Below, piece by piece: positions 9,058-18,393 of a stretch of 64,000 nt of DNA. Made by a program: the position numbers and the translations under genes. The notes beneath the pieces were generated by a model that saw nothing but the letters and a program-made list of their open reading frames with translations, ran no database searches and was not told the DNA's origin. This DNA is from Flavobacterium sp. N2270. Lineage in GTDB: Bacteria > Bacteroidota > Bacteroidia > Flavobacteriales > Flavobacteriaceae. Numbering within the stretch: the stretch's first letter is position 1; each line of letters begins with the position of its first letter. Location of the stretch: assembly GCF_025947225.1 (NCBI RefSeq), contig NZ_CP110005.1:2170001-2234000 (forward strand), in the 5' to 3' direction.

Positions 9058-9702
9058 TCAAGGAGATAACCTAAAGATATTCCAATCGTAATTTTCTGAC
9101 AATTTATAAACTATTCTATCATGAAGTCTATTTGGACGACCTTGCCAAAATTCAACTTCTATAGGTTTTATAATAAATCCACCCCAATGATTAGGTCTTG
9201 GTATAGGTTTTCCTTCAAATTTTTGTTCTAATTCTTTTAATTCATTTTCAAGAAAGTCTCTATTTGGAATAACTTCACTTTGTGAGGATGCTAAGGCGCC
9301 GAGTTTACTTCCATCTGGTCTAGAATCGAAATAATTATCTGATATAATTTCTGAAGTTTTTTCAGCAATTCCTTTAATAATAACTTGTCGTTCTAAGGAT
9401 GTCCAGAAAAAAGACAAACAAACATTTGGATTGTTTAAAATAGCCTTCCCTTTTTGAGAATTATAATTTGTATAGAATATGAAGCCTTCTTCATTATATT
9501 TTTTCAATAGCACTACTCTACTTTTTGGAAATCCATCTAAACCTATTGTAGAAACAGTCATTGCATTAACTTCATCAACTCCTCCAAAATCTTCTACTTC
9601 ATGAAACCATTTATGGAATAAATTAATTGGATCTTCAGGAATTGAAGTCTCAACTAATTCACTTTTTTCGTATGATTTTCTATATTTTCCTAAATCTTTC
9701 AT
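9058..9702 (-). CDS. pdxH: Pyridoxamine 5'-phosphate oxidase
   Basis: PdxH is an FMN-dependent enzyme that oxidises pyridoxamine or pyridoxine phosphate to pyridoxal phosphate. The 214-residue length is normal. Signatures include the N-terminal DPINLFHKWFHE, the FMN-binding GFPKSRVVLLKKYNEEGFIFYTNYNSQKG region, FFWTSLERQVIIKG, and the C-terminal WGGF and FWQGRPNRLHDRI...W.. RLSP that bind the substrate phosphate and FMN. It begins a minus-strand run of housekeeping genes. Confidence 0.95.
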   Translation of the reverse strand: MKDLGKYRKSYEKSELVETSIPEDPINLFHKWFHEVEDFGGVDEVNAMTVSTIGLDGFPKSRVVLLKKYNEEGFIFYTNYNSQKGKAILNNPNVCLSFFWTSLERQVIIKGIAEKTSEIISDNYFDSRPDGSKLGALASSQSEVIPNRDFLENELKELEQKFEGKPIPRPNHWGGFIIKPIEVEFWQGRPNRLHDRIVYKLSENYDWNIFRLSP

Positions 9703-9726
9703 GATTAATTATGTTTTGATTTTTAA

Positions 9727-10635
9727 TTAACTAAAATTAAATTGCTTTCCATCATTAGCTAAAAGGATTGGTTTAAAAATACTTTCTCCTTCTTTTTTAA
9801 ATAAAGAAATATCTCCATAACGTGTAGAATAATGTCCCATTAGCAAAGTACCAACATTGGCTTTTTTAGCAATTAATGCAGCTTCTTTTGCTGTTGAATG
9901 CATTGTTTTAGATGCCAAATGATTTTCAGATTCTAAAAATGTTGATTCGTGATATAAAACATCTACATTTTTAATTATTGGAATAATTGATTCATTATAA
10001 AGTGTATCGCTACAAAAAGCATAACTTTTTTCTTTTTCTGGGCTAAAAGTAAGTTCTTCGTTTTTTATTTCTTTACCATTTTCTAAAGTAATATTTCCTC
10101 CGTTTTTAATTTTTGCAAAATAACATTTTTCAATATTATATTCTTCAACTGCTTCAATATTTAACTTGCGATGTGTATTTTTTTCTTTAAAAAGATAACC
10201 ATTTGTATAAACTCTATGTTTTAAAGGAATTGTTTTAACTGTTACATTATCATCTTCAAAAACTAAAACACTTTCGTTACTTTCTAATTCATGAAAATAT
10301 AAATTATATCCTGTGTAAGAATTTGATAATTTTAATTGTAGTAAAATGATTTCTTTAATTCCTTTTGGACCATAAACATGCAGGTCGTTTTCTCTATTTA
10401 ACAAAGTAAAAGTTGAGATTAAACCTATTAATCCGTAAAAATGATCGCCGTGTAAATGAGAAATGAAAATTCTATTTATGCGCGAAAATTTAATTTTATG
10501 TTTTCTAAGTTGTACTTGAGTTCCTTCTCCACAATCTATTAAAAACATTTGATTTTTAATTTCAAGTACTTGAGAAGTGGGATTGGTAATTGTTCTTGGA
10601 GTAGCTGCATAACAGCCTAATATAGTAAGTTTCAT
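9727..10635 (-). CDS. rnz: Ribonuclease Z
   Basis: RNase Z is a zinc-dependent metallo-beta-lactamase-fold endonuclease that trims tRNA 3' ends. With the start at 10635 (MKLTILGCYAATP) the protein has 302 residues, the usual size; a 10-codon upstream extension is open but not conserved-looking. The zinc motif HLHGDH is at residues 60-65, GHYSTRYGD lies near the C terminus, and FCSDTLYNE and YHEST supply further metal ligands. A 10-bp inverted repeat (TTGATAATTG/CAATTATCAA, about 10646-10671) lies between it and the STAS-like gene upstream. Confidence 0.93.
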   Translation of the reverse strand: MKLTILGCYAATPRTITNPTSQVLEIKNQMFLIDCGEGTQVQLRKHKIKFSRINRIFISHLHGDHFYGLIGLISTFTLLNRENDLHVYGPKGIKEIILLQLKLSNSYTGYNLYFHELESNESVLVFEDDNVTVKTIPLKHRVYTNGYLFKEKNTHRKLNIEAVEEYNIEKCYFAKIKNGGNITLENGKEIKNEELTFSPEKEKSYAFCSDTLYNESIIPIIKNVDVLYHESTFLESENHLASKTMHSTAKEAALIAKKANVGTLLMGHYSTRYGDISLFKKEGESIFKPILLANDGKQFNFS

Positions 10636-10674
10636 TTTTTTTAATTGATAATTGATAATTGACAATTATCAATT

Positions 10675-11007
10675 TTAAAATCCTAAATCACGCTCAATTT
10701 CATCCATTTCAATCATATCATGTGCTTCAAGTACTGAAGGAACAACAATAATTGAACTTGTAACTTTATTAAAATCGATATTATCTGCAACAATAACTAA
10801 AGATTTTTTTGCTTTAATATGCTTTTTTGAAAGTTCTTTAAATATATCTAAATCTTTTTCTTTAATAGAACTATCATGACTAATATCTAAAATAAGGTTT
10901 TGAGAAGCATAAGTAGAATATTGACTTGAAATATTTTCTACAAAAGCTTTAACATCTCCTTTAGTTTCTTTTATAATCGTTGTATGACCTTTTTGCTCTA
11001 CTTTCAT
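10675..11007 (-). CDS. Small STAS-like protein upstream of rnz
   Basis: The 110-residue product alternates beta strands and helices (TTIIKETKGDVKAF...NLILDISHDSSIKEKDLDIFKEL...KSLVIVADNIDF...VVPSVLEAHDMIEMDEIE) in the order expected of a STAS/anti-anti-sigma-like domain. I do not see the conserved Ser/Thr phosphorylation context clearly. It lies between pyrB and rnz on the same strand with short spacers, so it is probably co-transcribed with them. Function unknown; some homologues may carry an rnz-derived name only by linkage. Confidence 0.6.
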   Translation of the reverse strand: MKVEQKGHTTIIKETKGDVKAFVENISSQYSTYASQNLILDISHDSSIKEKDLDIFKELSKKHIKAKKSLVIVADNIDFNKVTSSIIVVPSVLEAHDMIEMDEIERDLGF

Positions 11008-11041
11008 AATATTTAATCTATTGAAGCTAATTTATGAATAA

Positions 11042-11968
11042 TTATTTAATTTTTGATGCCAATAAGTAAATAACTGCCATTCGTATAGCAACACCATTTT
11101 CAACTTGGTTTAAAATTACCGATTGTGAAGAATCTGCAACGTCTGAAGTAATTTCAACACCTCTATTTATTGGACCAGGATGCATAATAACCACTTCCTT
11201 ATTTAAGGAATCTAATAATTCTTTTGTAACCCCATATTGTTGCGCATATTCTCTTGTAGAAGGAAAATAATTAACATCTAATCGCTCGTTTTGAACGCGA
11301 AGCATATTTGCCACATCTGCCCATTCAAGCGCTTTTCTTAAGTTTGGTTCAACTTTAACACCTAAAGACTCTATATGTTTAGGTAAAAGTGTTTTTGGTC
11401 CGCAGACTTTAACCTCTGCTCCTTGCATTTGAAGTGCAAATATATTAGATAAAGCAACTCTTGAATGCAAAATATCACCTACAATTACCACTTTTTTTCC
11501 TGCTACTTCTCCCAAACTTTCTCTAATTGTATAACTATCTAGTAAAGCTTGTGTAGGATGTTCATGAGCACCATCTCCAGCGTTAATAATACTTGCGTTA
11601 ACATTTTGAGATAAAAAATGAGCTGCTCCCGGATTGCTATGTCGCATAACAACCATATCTACTTTCATAGAAAGTATGTTATTTACAGTATCTATTAAAG
11701 TTTCCCCTTTTTTAACTGAAGATTGTGCTGCCGAAAAACTAATGACGTCTGCAGAAAGTCTTTTTTGAGCTAATTCAAATGATAATTTAGTTCTTGTACT
11801 GTTTTCGAAAAAAATATTAGCAATTGTAATATCTCTTAGCGAAGGAACTTTTTTAATAGGTCTGTTGATTACTTCTTTAAAATGATCGGCAGTTTCAAAA
11901 ATTAAATCAATATCATCTTTTGTGATGTATTTTATTCCTATTAAATGATTTACAGATAAAGTTTTCAT
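11042..11968 (-). CDS. pyrB: Aspartate carbamoyltransferase catalytic subunit
   Basis: PyrB makes carbamoyl-aspartate from carbamoyl phosphate and aspartate, the committed step of pyrimidine synthesis. The 308-residue protein carries the carbamoyl-phosphate loop FENSTRTK (about 54-61), HPTQALLD (137-144), MRVQNER and the C-terminal HPGPINRGVEI. It follows pyrR by 22 bases on the same strand, so both form a pyrR-pyrB unit. No pyrI regulatory subunit is adjacent. Confidence 0.96.
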   Translation of the reverse strand: MKTLSVNHLIGIKYITKDDIDLIFETADHFKEVINRPIKKVPSLRDITIANIFFENSTRTKLSFELAQKRLSADVISFSAAQSSVKKGETLIDTVNNILSMKVDMVVMRHSNPGAAHFLSQNVNASIINAGDGAHEHPTQALLDSYTIRESLGEVAGKKVVIVGDILHSRVALSNIFALQMQGAEVKVCGPKTLLPKHIESLGVKVEPNLRKALEWADVANMLRVQNERLDVNYFPSTREYAQQYGVTKELLDSLNKEVVIMHPGPINRGVEITSDVADSSQSVILNQVENGVAIRMAVIYLLASKIK

Positions 11969-11990
11969 TTATGTTGTGTGTTGTTGTGTC

Positions 11991-12533
11991 TTATTTTATT
12001 ACTTCGATTAAAACCAAATCTTCTCCTTCATTTTCTTTCCATTTTACAATAACTCTTTCGTTGTTAATTGCATCGACTTGTCTTCCTCTATAATCGGGTT
12101 GTATGGGTAAATGACGACTAAATCGTCTATCAATCAAAGTTAAAAGCTCAATTTCAGAAGGCCTTCCAAAAGATTGAATTGCTGTTAATGCTGCTCTAAT
12201 ACTTCTTCCTGTATAAAGTACATCATCGATAAACACTACTTTTTTATCTTCCACTACAAAATCAATTTCAGTTTTATTAGCTTCTAATGTTTTATCGCCT
12301 CTTCTAAAATCATCCCTAAAAAAGGTAATATCCAAATAGCCAACTTGGATAGATTTTATACCATACTCCTCTTTTAATAATGAAGATAAGCGTTGCGCTA
12401 AATATTTTCCTCTTGGTTGAATTCCTATTAAAATAGTATTTGAAAAGTCTAAATGATTTTCTATTAATTGGCAAGCCAAACGATGTAGAATGATATTGAC
12501 TTCTTTTGCAGTTAGCAATACTTTTTGACTCAT
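11991..12533 (-). CDS. pyrR: Pyr operon regulator / uracil phosphoribosyltransferase
   Basis: The 180-residue protein is a type I phosphoribosyltransferase-fold PyrR. The PRPP-binding motif VVFIDDVLYTGRS is at residues 99-111 and a QPRGK loop lies at 39-43. In Gram-positive bacteria PyrR binds pyr mRNA to control attenuation; in this phylum it may act only as a uracil phosphoribosyltransferase or as an RNA-binding regulator. I saw no obvious PyrR-binding loop or attenuator in the short leader upstream, so regulation of pyrB by it is an inference. Confidence 0.93.
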   Translation of the reverse strand: MSQKVLLTAKEVNIILHRLACQLIENHLDFSNTILIGIQPRGKYLAQRLSSLLKEEYGIKSIQVGYLDITFFRDDFRRGDKTLEANKTEIDFVVEDKKVVFIDDVLYTGRSIRAALTAIQSFGRPSEIELLTLIDRRFSRHLPIQPDYRGRQVDAINNERVIVKWKENEGEDLVLIEVIK

Positions 12534-12600
12534 TTGTAGTTGTGTTGGTTCAGCAAATTTAAAAATTTATTTCGCTATAATGGATATTTACTAAAAAAAT

Positions 12601-12630
12601 AAAGCCGATTCTATTTAAAGAATCGGCTTT
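12601..12630. terminator. Terminator hairpin of the DUF2911 gene
   Basis: A 12-bp perfect stem (AAAGCCGATTCT, loop ATTTAA, AGAATCGGCTTT) lies just beyond the minus-strand DUF2911 stop codon and separates it from pyrR. It is flanked on the plus-strand left by an A-run, giving a T-run on the minus transcript. Confidence 0.8.
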
Positions 12631-12655
12631 ACTTAATATTAATAAAAGAAAAGGA

Positions 12656-13504
12656 TTATTTAGACCATTCTTTAATACTGTCGTTATTCATTTTTTCATA
12701 ATCTTTATTTCCGGCTTTAATTGCTCCTTCTAAAGAATATTTTGCAGTTTGAATTGCTCCTTTTTTATCACCTAATTTTGCTTGAATTAGAGATTTTAAT
12801 CTTAAATACCAAAATGGTACTTCTTTATCTGAAGGAGTTAATGAAATGGCATTATTTACCCATAATAAAGCTTTTGTCATTTCTTTATCTGACTCATAAT
12901 AATATTTTGCAGCTGAAAAATAATCTCCAACTGAAGGACCAGCTAGTGCTTTTTCAATACTATTCATCGCAATTTCTTGAGTAGGAACTGTAAATGGAAC
13001 AGATACTAATGTTCGTTCCCAAGAAATTTCTAATGCACCAGAATCATTCGTTAAGTTGTTTAATGAAATAGTAAACGACTCAACAGGTTTATTCAAAGTT
13101 TCTGGCTTTACATTAACTTTTAATGCAACTTTTTTATCATCCCATTCTTGAGGTAATCCCCAATTGTTAGTATCTGTATAAAAAATTACATCCCAACTAT
13201 CTGCTTTAGGAAGTGTAAATAAAGCATATGTTCCTTTTTTTAATTCACTTTTACCAAACATAACATTTTCACTAAAAGTTACTGTTGTGTTTTCATTTGC
13301 ACCTGTTCTCCAATATTTTCCATAAGGAACTAGTTCTCCATAAACAGTTCTCCCTTTTGCACTTGGACGTGAATAATTAACTTCAACTGTAGTTAATCCA
13401 ACAACTTGTTCAATTTTTGATGACGGACTCGCTTGTGGTGTTTTTACTTGTGCTGTAATTGAAATCCCTGCCATTAATAATGATGCTAATACTATCTTTT
13501 TCAT
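12656..13504 (-). CDS. DUF2911 secreted protein with C-terminal TPR-like region
   Basis: The 282-residue protein has an N-terminal signal peptide (KKIVLASLLMAGISITAQ). Residues about 25-170 match the DUF2911 family of Bacteroidota (VNYSRPSAKGRTVYGELVPYGKYWRTGANE and the following beta-rich sequence). The C-terminal 100 residues are helical with a TPR-like spacing (AKYYYESDKEMTKALLWVNNAI, WYLRLKSLIQAKLGDKKGAIQTAKYSLE). Probably periplasmic; function unknown. Confidence 0.85.
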   Translation of the reverse strand: MKKIVLASLLMAGISITAQVKTPQASPSSKIEQVVGLTTVEVNYSRPSAKGRTVYGELVPYGKYWRTGANENTTVTFSENVMFGKSELKKGTYALFTLPKADSWDVIFYTDTNNWGLPQEWDDKKVALKVNVKPETLNKPVESFTISLNNLTNDSGALEISWERTLVSVPFTVPTQEIAMNSIEKALAGPSVGDYFSAAKYYYESDKEMTKALLWVNNAISLTPSDKEVPFWYLRLKSLIQAKLGDKKGAIQTAKYSLEGAIKAGNKDYEKMNNDSIKEWSK

Positions 13505-13633
13505 TTTTATTGTTTTTTAATTCAACGAAATTAATAATTTCTTACTTGTTAAATGTTAATAAAATCTAAAACAATATTTTTGTTTAACTTTTTTTTTATT
13601 TAATTAAACAAAATTGTATATTTACCAAAAAAA

Positions 13634-14098
13634 ATGAAAATTTACACTTTAAGCTCCAAACAAAACTTACCAATCTCTTTAGATGAGGCTTGGGTTTTTT
13701 TATCCAATCCTAGAAATCTAAAAACAATAACTCCAGATTATATGGGTTTTGAAATACTTTCTGGGGCAGATAGGCCAATGTATCCAGGACAACTTATTCA
13801 ATATATTGTAACTCCTGTTCTAGGAATTAAAACTAAATGGGTTACTGAAATTACTCACGTTGTAGATAAAAAATTTTTTGTAGATGAACAACGTTTTGGA
13901 CCATATGCATTATGGCATCATAAACATTTTTTAAAAGAAATCGATGGTGGTGTTGAAATGGAAGATATTGTAGATTATAAAGTTCCAATGGGAATTTTAG
14001 GCCAAATAGTGCATCCATTTATCGTTCAACCTAAACTAAATGAAATCTTCGAATACAGAAGAAAAAAACTAATTGAATTATTTGGAGAATTTAAATAA
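13634..14098 (+). CDS. SRPBCC-fold ligand-binding protein
   Basis: The 154-residue protein has the START/SRPBCC layout: an N-terminal strand and helix (LPISLDEAWVFLSNPRNLKTITPDYMGFEI), central strands with GIKTKWVTEITHV and FVDEQRFGPYALWHHKHFL, and a long C-terminal helix. It resembles the polyketide cyclase-like proteins that accompany photolyase genes in flavobacteria. The SDR gene follows nine bases downstream. Ligand unknown; a link to light stress is inferred from the neighbours only. Confidence 0.8.
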   Translation: MKIYTLSSKQNLPISLDEAWVFLSNPRNLKTITPDYMGFEILSGADRPMYPGQLIQYIVTPVLGIKTKWVTEITHVVDKKFFVDEQRFGPYALWHHKHFLKEIDGGVEMEDIVDYKVPMGILGQIVHPFIVQPKLNEIFEYRRKKLIELFGEFK

Positions 14099-14106
14099 TT
14101 TACATT

Positions 14107-14805
14107 ATGAAAAACATACTATTAATTGGAGGTTCATACGGAATTGGTTTAGCGTTAGCCAAAGAACTTCAAGAAAAAAATAACGTATTTATTGCTAGTA
14201 GAACAAATGAAGAATTGGTTAATTTAAAAGTTACACATATACCTTTTGATGTTTCTACAGATTCGTTAGATACTTCAAAGTTACCAGAAGTAATAGATGG
14301 TTTAGTCTATTTACCAGGAAGCATTAATCTAAGACCTTTTAAAGGATTAAAAATTGAAGCCTTTGAAAGTGATTTACAAATTAATTTTATCGGAATGGTG
14401 AAGGTTATTCAAGCTCTTTTACCTAATTTAATAGCTTCAAACCAATCTAGCATTGTTTTGTTTAGTAGTGTTGCTGCAAGTATGGGAATGCCTTTTCATA
14501 CAAGTGTTGCGGCTTCAAAAGGTGCTATTGAAGGTTTTGCTAAAGCTTTAGCTGCTGAATATGCTCCGAAAATTAGAGTGAACGTAATTGCTCCATCTTT
14601 AACAGATACTCCTTTAGCGGATAAATTTTTAAATAATGATGTAAAAAAAGAAAAATCATCAGAACGTCATCCGTTAAAACGATTTGGACAACCTGAAGAT
14701 ATTGCTCAAATGGCTATTTTTTTATTGAGCGATAATAGCAGTTGGATGAGTGGTCAAATTTTACACGTTGATGGTGGAATGTCTACGCTATTGGTTAATG
14801 GATAA
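14107..14805 (+). CDS. Short-chain dehydrogenase/reductase
   Basis: A classical SDR of 232 residues. It has a glycine-rich nucleotide-binding start (IGGSYGIGLAL, residues 6-16), NFIGM in the middle, a catalytic Ser in VLFSSVAA, and a C-terminal VDGGMS motif. The usual YxxxK active-site tyrosine appears replaced: the expected position reads HTSVAASKGA, so the lysine is kept but Tyr is not visible. Such SDRs are found beside photolyase and SRPBCC genes; substrate unknown, and catalysis may be weakened or altered. Confidence 0.82.
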   Translation: MKNILLIGGSYGIGLALAKELQEKNNVFIASRTNEELVNLKVTHIPFDVSTDSLDTSKLPEVIDGLVYLPGSINLRPFKGLKIEAFESDLQINFIGMVKVIQALLPNLIASNQSSIVLFSSVAASMGMPFHTSVAASKGAIEGFAKALAAEYAPKIRVNVIAPSLTDTPLADKFLNNDVKKEKSSERHPLKRFGQPEDIAQMAIFLLSDNSSWMSGQILHVDGGMSTLLVNG

Positions 14806-14808
14806 TTA

Positions 14809-14856
14809 GATTTTTGTAATTGAACTTGATTTTTGTAATTGAAATTGTAATTGAAT
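14809..14856. repeat. Short tandem repeat in the SDR-photolyase spacer
   Basis: GATTTTTGTAATTGAA occurs at 14809-14824 and again at 14828-14843, followed by a partial copy GTAATTGAA. A similar word recurs as an exact 20-base tandem at 43421-43460. Confidence 0.7.
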
Positions 14857-16143
14857 ATGAATATATTTTGGTTTAGAAGAGATTTAAGAATAGAAGATAA
14901 TCTAGGCCTTTTTCATGCTTTGAATGATGAGGAAGAAGTATTACCTATATTTATTTTTGACGAAAAAATTTTATCTGAATTACCAAAAGATGATGCTCGT
15001 GTATCTTTTATACATGAATTATTATCTAAAATTCAAATCAAACTTCAAGAAAACGGAAAATCTCTAGCTGTTTTTCATGGTGAACCAAAAGCGATTTTCG
15101 AGAAGTTAATTCAAGAAAATAAGATAAAAACGGTTTATACCAATCACGATTATGAGCCTTATGCTAGAAAACGTGATAAGGAAATAAATCAATTATTTAA
15201 AGATAATAATGTAGAATTCAAAACTAGTAAAGATCAAGTCATTTTTGAAAAAAGTGAAGTTGTAAAAGATGATGGTGACCCTTATGTAGTGTACACTCCT
15301 TATTCAAAAAAATGGAAAGAAGCTCTTTCTAAAATCAAATTAAAGCATTACAATTCTGAAGATAAGTTAGATAAAATAACCAATCACTCCTACCCTTTTT
15401 TAAGTTTAAGAGAAATAGGTTTTGAAATTTCTGAAATTAAAGTAACTCCTTTTGATATCAGCGATAAAGTGATTTTAAACTATGAAGAAACTCGAAATTT
15501 TCCGGCTCAAAACGGAACTTCAATGTTAGGAACTCATTTACGTTTTGGAGCTGTTTCAATTCGAAAAATGGTAAATCATGCAGCAACTTTTCAAAATGAA
15601 ACGTTTTTAAAAGAATTAATTTGGAGAGAGTTTTTCATGCAAATTTTATGGCATTTTCCTTATACTGTAAATTCGAGTTTTAGACCAAAATACGATGCCA
15701 TTCAATGGAAAAATAATGAAGAATTATTTGAAAAATGGTGTCAAGGAAAAACGGGTTACCCAATGGTAGACGCTGGAATGAGAGAACTAAATAAAACAGG
15801 TCACATGCACAATCGCGTACGAATGGTTGTAGCCAGTTTTCTATGTAAACATTTATTAATCGATTGGAAATGGGGAGAAACTTATTTCGCTCAAAAACTA
15901 TTAGATTATGAACAATCGAGTAATGTTGGGAATTGGCAATGGGCAGCAGGTTCAGGTGTTGATGCAGCTCCTTATTTCAGAATATTTAATCCAACGGAAC
16001 AAATAAAAAAGTTTGATAAAGAGTTGAAATACATTAAAAAATGGATTCCAGAACTGGAAAATTCATCTTATCCTAAACCAATAGTTGACCATAAAGAAGC
16101 AAGAGAGCTTTGCTTAAATGTGTATAAAGAAGCTGTTGGTTAA
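14857..16143 (+). CDS. phrB: Deoxyribodipyrimidine photolyase (class I CPD type)
   Basis: This flavoprotein repairs UV-induced pyrimidine dimers using blue light. The ATG at 14857 (MNIFWFRRDLRIEDN) gives 428 residues. The N-terminal half is the antenna-binding Rossmann domain. The C-terminal FAD domain has LIWREFFMQILWHFP, the conserved TGYPMVDAGMREL, MHNRVRMVVASFL, and WQWAAGSGVDAAPYFRIFNP, including the Asp and Asn that position the flavin. All motifs are intact, so it should be active. It is third in a four-gene light-repair cluster. Confidence 0.94.
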   Translation: MNIFWFRRDLRIEDNLGLFHALNDEEEVLPIFIFDEKILSELPKDDARVSFIHELLSKIQIKLQENGKSLAVFHGEPKAIFEKLIQENKIKTVYTNHDYEPYARKRDKEINQLFKDNNVEFKTSKDQVIFEKSEVVKDDGDPYVVYTPYSKKWKEALSKIKLKHYNSEDKLDKITNHSYPFLSLREIGFEISEIKVTPFDISDKVILNYEETRNFPAQNGTSMLGTHLRFGAVSIRKMVNHAATFQNETFLKELIWREFFMQILWHFPYTVNSSFRPKYDAIQWKNNEELFEKWCQGKTGYPMVDAGMRELNKTGHMHNRVRMVVASFLCKHLLIDWKWGETYFAQKLLDYEQSSNVGNWQWAAGSGVDAAPYFRIFNPTEQIKKFDKELKYIKKWIPELENSSYPKPIVDHKEARELCLNVYKEAVG

Positions 16144-16171
16144 AGTGTTAAAAATGCTATAAAAGAGAAGA

Positions 16172-17620
16172 ATGAATATTGTTTGGTTTAAAAGAGATTT
16201 ACGATTAACAGATAATGAGGCTCTTTATAACGCCATTTCGTCTGGGCGAAAAGTGCTTTTACTTTACATTTTTGAGCCTTCCCTTTTAAAAGATATTCAT
16301 TACAGTCAAAGGCATTTTGATTTTATAAAACAATCATTAGAAAGTTTACAAAAAGATCTTATTCAATATCATACTCAAATTTTAATTGTAGAAGGCGAAG
16401 CAAATACAATTTTCAAAAAACTTAAAGAAGTTATTTCAATTCACGCAATTTATTCTCATCAAGAAACTGGAATAAAAGTTACTTATGATAGGGATGTTCA
16501 AATGAAGTTGTTTTTTGATAAACATAAAATTCCATGGTATGAATCTATAAATAATGGAGTAATTAGAGGCATAAAAAACAGAAAAAAATGGAAAGAGGAT
16601 TGGTATGATTATATGGATAAAGATTGCCTTCCGCTAAACGCAAATGGTAGAACTTTCATGAAATACAAGGATATTGAAGAAATCGAAAATCAATTCAATA
16701 AACCGTCATTAAAAACAGATAAGAATTCTCCATTTCAAAAAGGGGGAACTCCAACAGGTCTGCGTTATATAAATTCTTTTTTCAATGAAAGAATTACGAA
16801 TTATTCCAAATACATTTCAAAACCCGAAAAAGCACGAATGAGTTGTAGTCGATTGTCTCCTTACATTGCATGGGGAAATTTATCAATACGTCAAGTTTGT
16901 AATGAAGCTAGGAAATATTCACAAAAAGGAATTAACAAAAGACAAATTTCTAATTTTGTATCTCGTTTACGTTGGCAAGCACATTTCATTCAGAAATTTG
17001 AAATGGAAAGTGAAATGGAATTTATTTCTGTAAATAAAGGATATCGTAATCTAGATCAACCTGTTAATCCTTTTTATCATAATTCTTGGACAGAAGGAAA
17101 AACAGGAATTCCTATTGTAGATGCATGTATGCGGTGTTTAAATACTACTGGATATTTGAACTTCAGAATGAGGGCGTTGGTTGTTTCATTTTACACTCAC
17201 AATTTGTGGCAACCTTGGCAGAATTGTTCTCCACATTTAGCGCAACAATTTTTAGATTTTGAGCCAGGAATACATTACCCTCAAATACAAATGCAAGCTG
17301 GAGTAACTGGAGTGAATACTTTAAGAGTTTATAACCCGGTTAAAAACTCCATTGAACACGATGAAGAAGGTGTTTTTATAAAAAAATGGGTTCCAGAACT
17401 AGCTGAAATTCCATTAGCATTTATTCATGAACCTTGGAAATTAACTCAAATGGAGCAAGAATTATATAGTTTTAAATTGGGTATACACTACCCTTATCCA
17501 ATAGTAGATTTAGAAAAAAGCAGAAAATATTCTAGTGATATTTTATGGGGATTGCGAAAAAAATCAGTTGTAAAAAAAGACAGTAAACGAATTTTAGATA
17601 AACACACAAACCCTAATTAA
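16172..17620 (+). CDS. Second photolyase/cryptochrome family protein
   Basis: The 482-residue protein has the same two-domain plan as the neighbouring photolyase: [15 protein letters not shown] at the N terminus and an FAD domain with [42 protein letters not shown] and [16 protein letters not shown]. The flavin-site segment that reads GVDAAPYFRIFNP in the first photolyase reads [13 protein letters not shown] here, so a normally conserved Asp is not in its usual place. This points to another subfamily, possibly a cryptochrome or a photolyase with different substrate. The photoproduct repaired, if any, cannot be assigned from sequence alone. Confidence 0.85.
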   Translation: MNIVWFKRDLRLTDNEALYNAISSGRKVLLLYIFEPSLLKDIHYSQRHFDFIKQSLESLQKDLIQYHTQILIVEGEANTIFKKLKEVISIHAIYSHQETGIKVTYDRDVQMKLFFDKHKIPWYESINNGVIRGIKNRKKWKEDWYDYMDKDCLPLNANGRTFMKYKDIEEIENQFNKPSLKTDKNSPFQKGGTPTGLRYINSFFNERITNYSKYISKPEKARMSCSRLSPYIAWGNLSIRQVCNEARKYSQKGINKRQISNFVSRLRWQAHFIQKFEMESEMEFISVNKGYRNLDQPVNPFYHNSWTEGKTGIPIVDACMRCLNTTGYLNFRMRALVVSFYTHNLWQPWQNCSPHLAQQFLDFEPGIHYPQIQMQAGVTGVNTLRVYNPVKNSIEHDEEGVFIKKWVPELAEIPLAFIHEPWKLTQMEQELYSFKLGIHYPYPIVDLEKSRKYSSDILWGLRKKSVVKKDSKRILDKHTNPN

Positions 17621-17623
17621 TTT

Positions 17624-18280
17624 TTATTTCAAATTCCTTATGATTTCAGCGCTCAATTCATTAAAGTCTCTAACAATTGTATTTGCTTTTGATAAATCTT
17701 GAAATTTTGAATGTAAACTATCGTAACCTACACAATAAATGTTAGCTCCTACTGCAGCTTCAATTCCGTTGGTACTGTCTTCAATAACAATACAATTTTC
17801 TATTGGAGCTACCGACAAACTAGCTGCATGTTCAAAAATAGCAGGATGTGGTTTAGATTTCGGAAAATCTTCACCAGAAACTTTATGCGTAAAATATTGA
17901 TTTAAATTAAACCGATTAAAAACTCGATCAATAGTAAGTTTTGATGCAGATGAGGCCAGAATTAATTGAAAATTATTAGCATGTAAATCTTTTATTAAAT
18001 CCTCTACTCCATCAATTAAAAATAAATCTTCTTTAGTGTCAAAAGCATCATTAAAAATACTTCTTTTTCTTTGAATTAAATCTTCAACATCTTTTGCTAA
18101 ATTAAACTGACTCTTTAATTTTTGAAAAACATTTCTTGTGGAATTCCCAGTTAAAGTATGATAAAGAGTATCTGTAACAACAATATTTAGTTCTTCAAAG
18201 TGTTTAAAATAAGCATATTTATGAACGGGTTCAGTATCAACTATTACACCATCCATATCGAAAATTACAGTTTTAATCAT
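17624..18280 (-). CDS. HAD-superfamily phosphatase, beta-phosphoglucomutase-like
   Basis: A 218-residue HAD hydrolase. The nucleophile motif FDMDGVIVDTEP is at residues 7-18, motif II is LILASSAS, the motif III lysine is in SGEDFPKSKPHP, and motif IV is VIEDSTNGIEAA. The helical cap between residues about 20 and 90 is type C1, as in phosphoglucomutase and sugar-phosphate phosphatases. The substrate is not predictable. It converges with the photolyase gene with three bases between stops and no clear terminator. Confidence 0.87.
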   Translation of the reverse strand: MIKTVIFDMDGVIVDTEPVHKYAYFKHFEELNIVVTDTLYHTLTGNSTRNVFQKLKSQFNLAKDVEDLIQRKRSIFNDAFDTKEDLFLIDGVEDLIKDLHANNFQLILASSASKLTIDRVFNRFNLNQYFTHKVSGEDFPKSKPHPAIFEHAASLSVAPIENCIVIEDSTNGIEAAVGANIYCVGYDSLHSKFQDLSKANTIVRDFNELSAEIIRNLK

Positions 18281-18393
18281 GAGTATTTCAGAGTTTTTTC
18301 AAAGGTAGAATTTGAATATGTATTAATCAATTAAAAAAAGAGAAAATCTAATTAAACCTTTTTCTATATCTTTAGTCTTAAATAAAAAACAAG

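Noticed and set aside
10641..10674. Terminator between the STAS-like gene and rnz
   Set aside because: The inverted repeat TTGATAATTG/CAATTATCAA is purely AT-rich and has no T-run; it is more likely a simple repeat.
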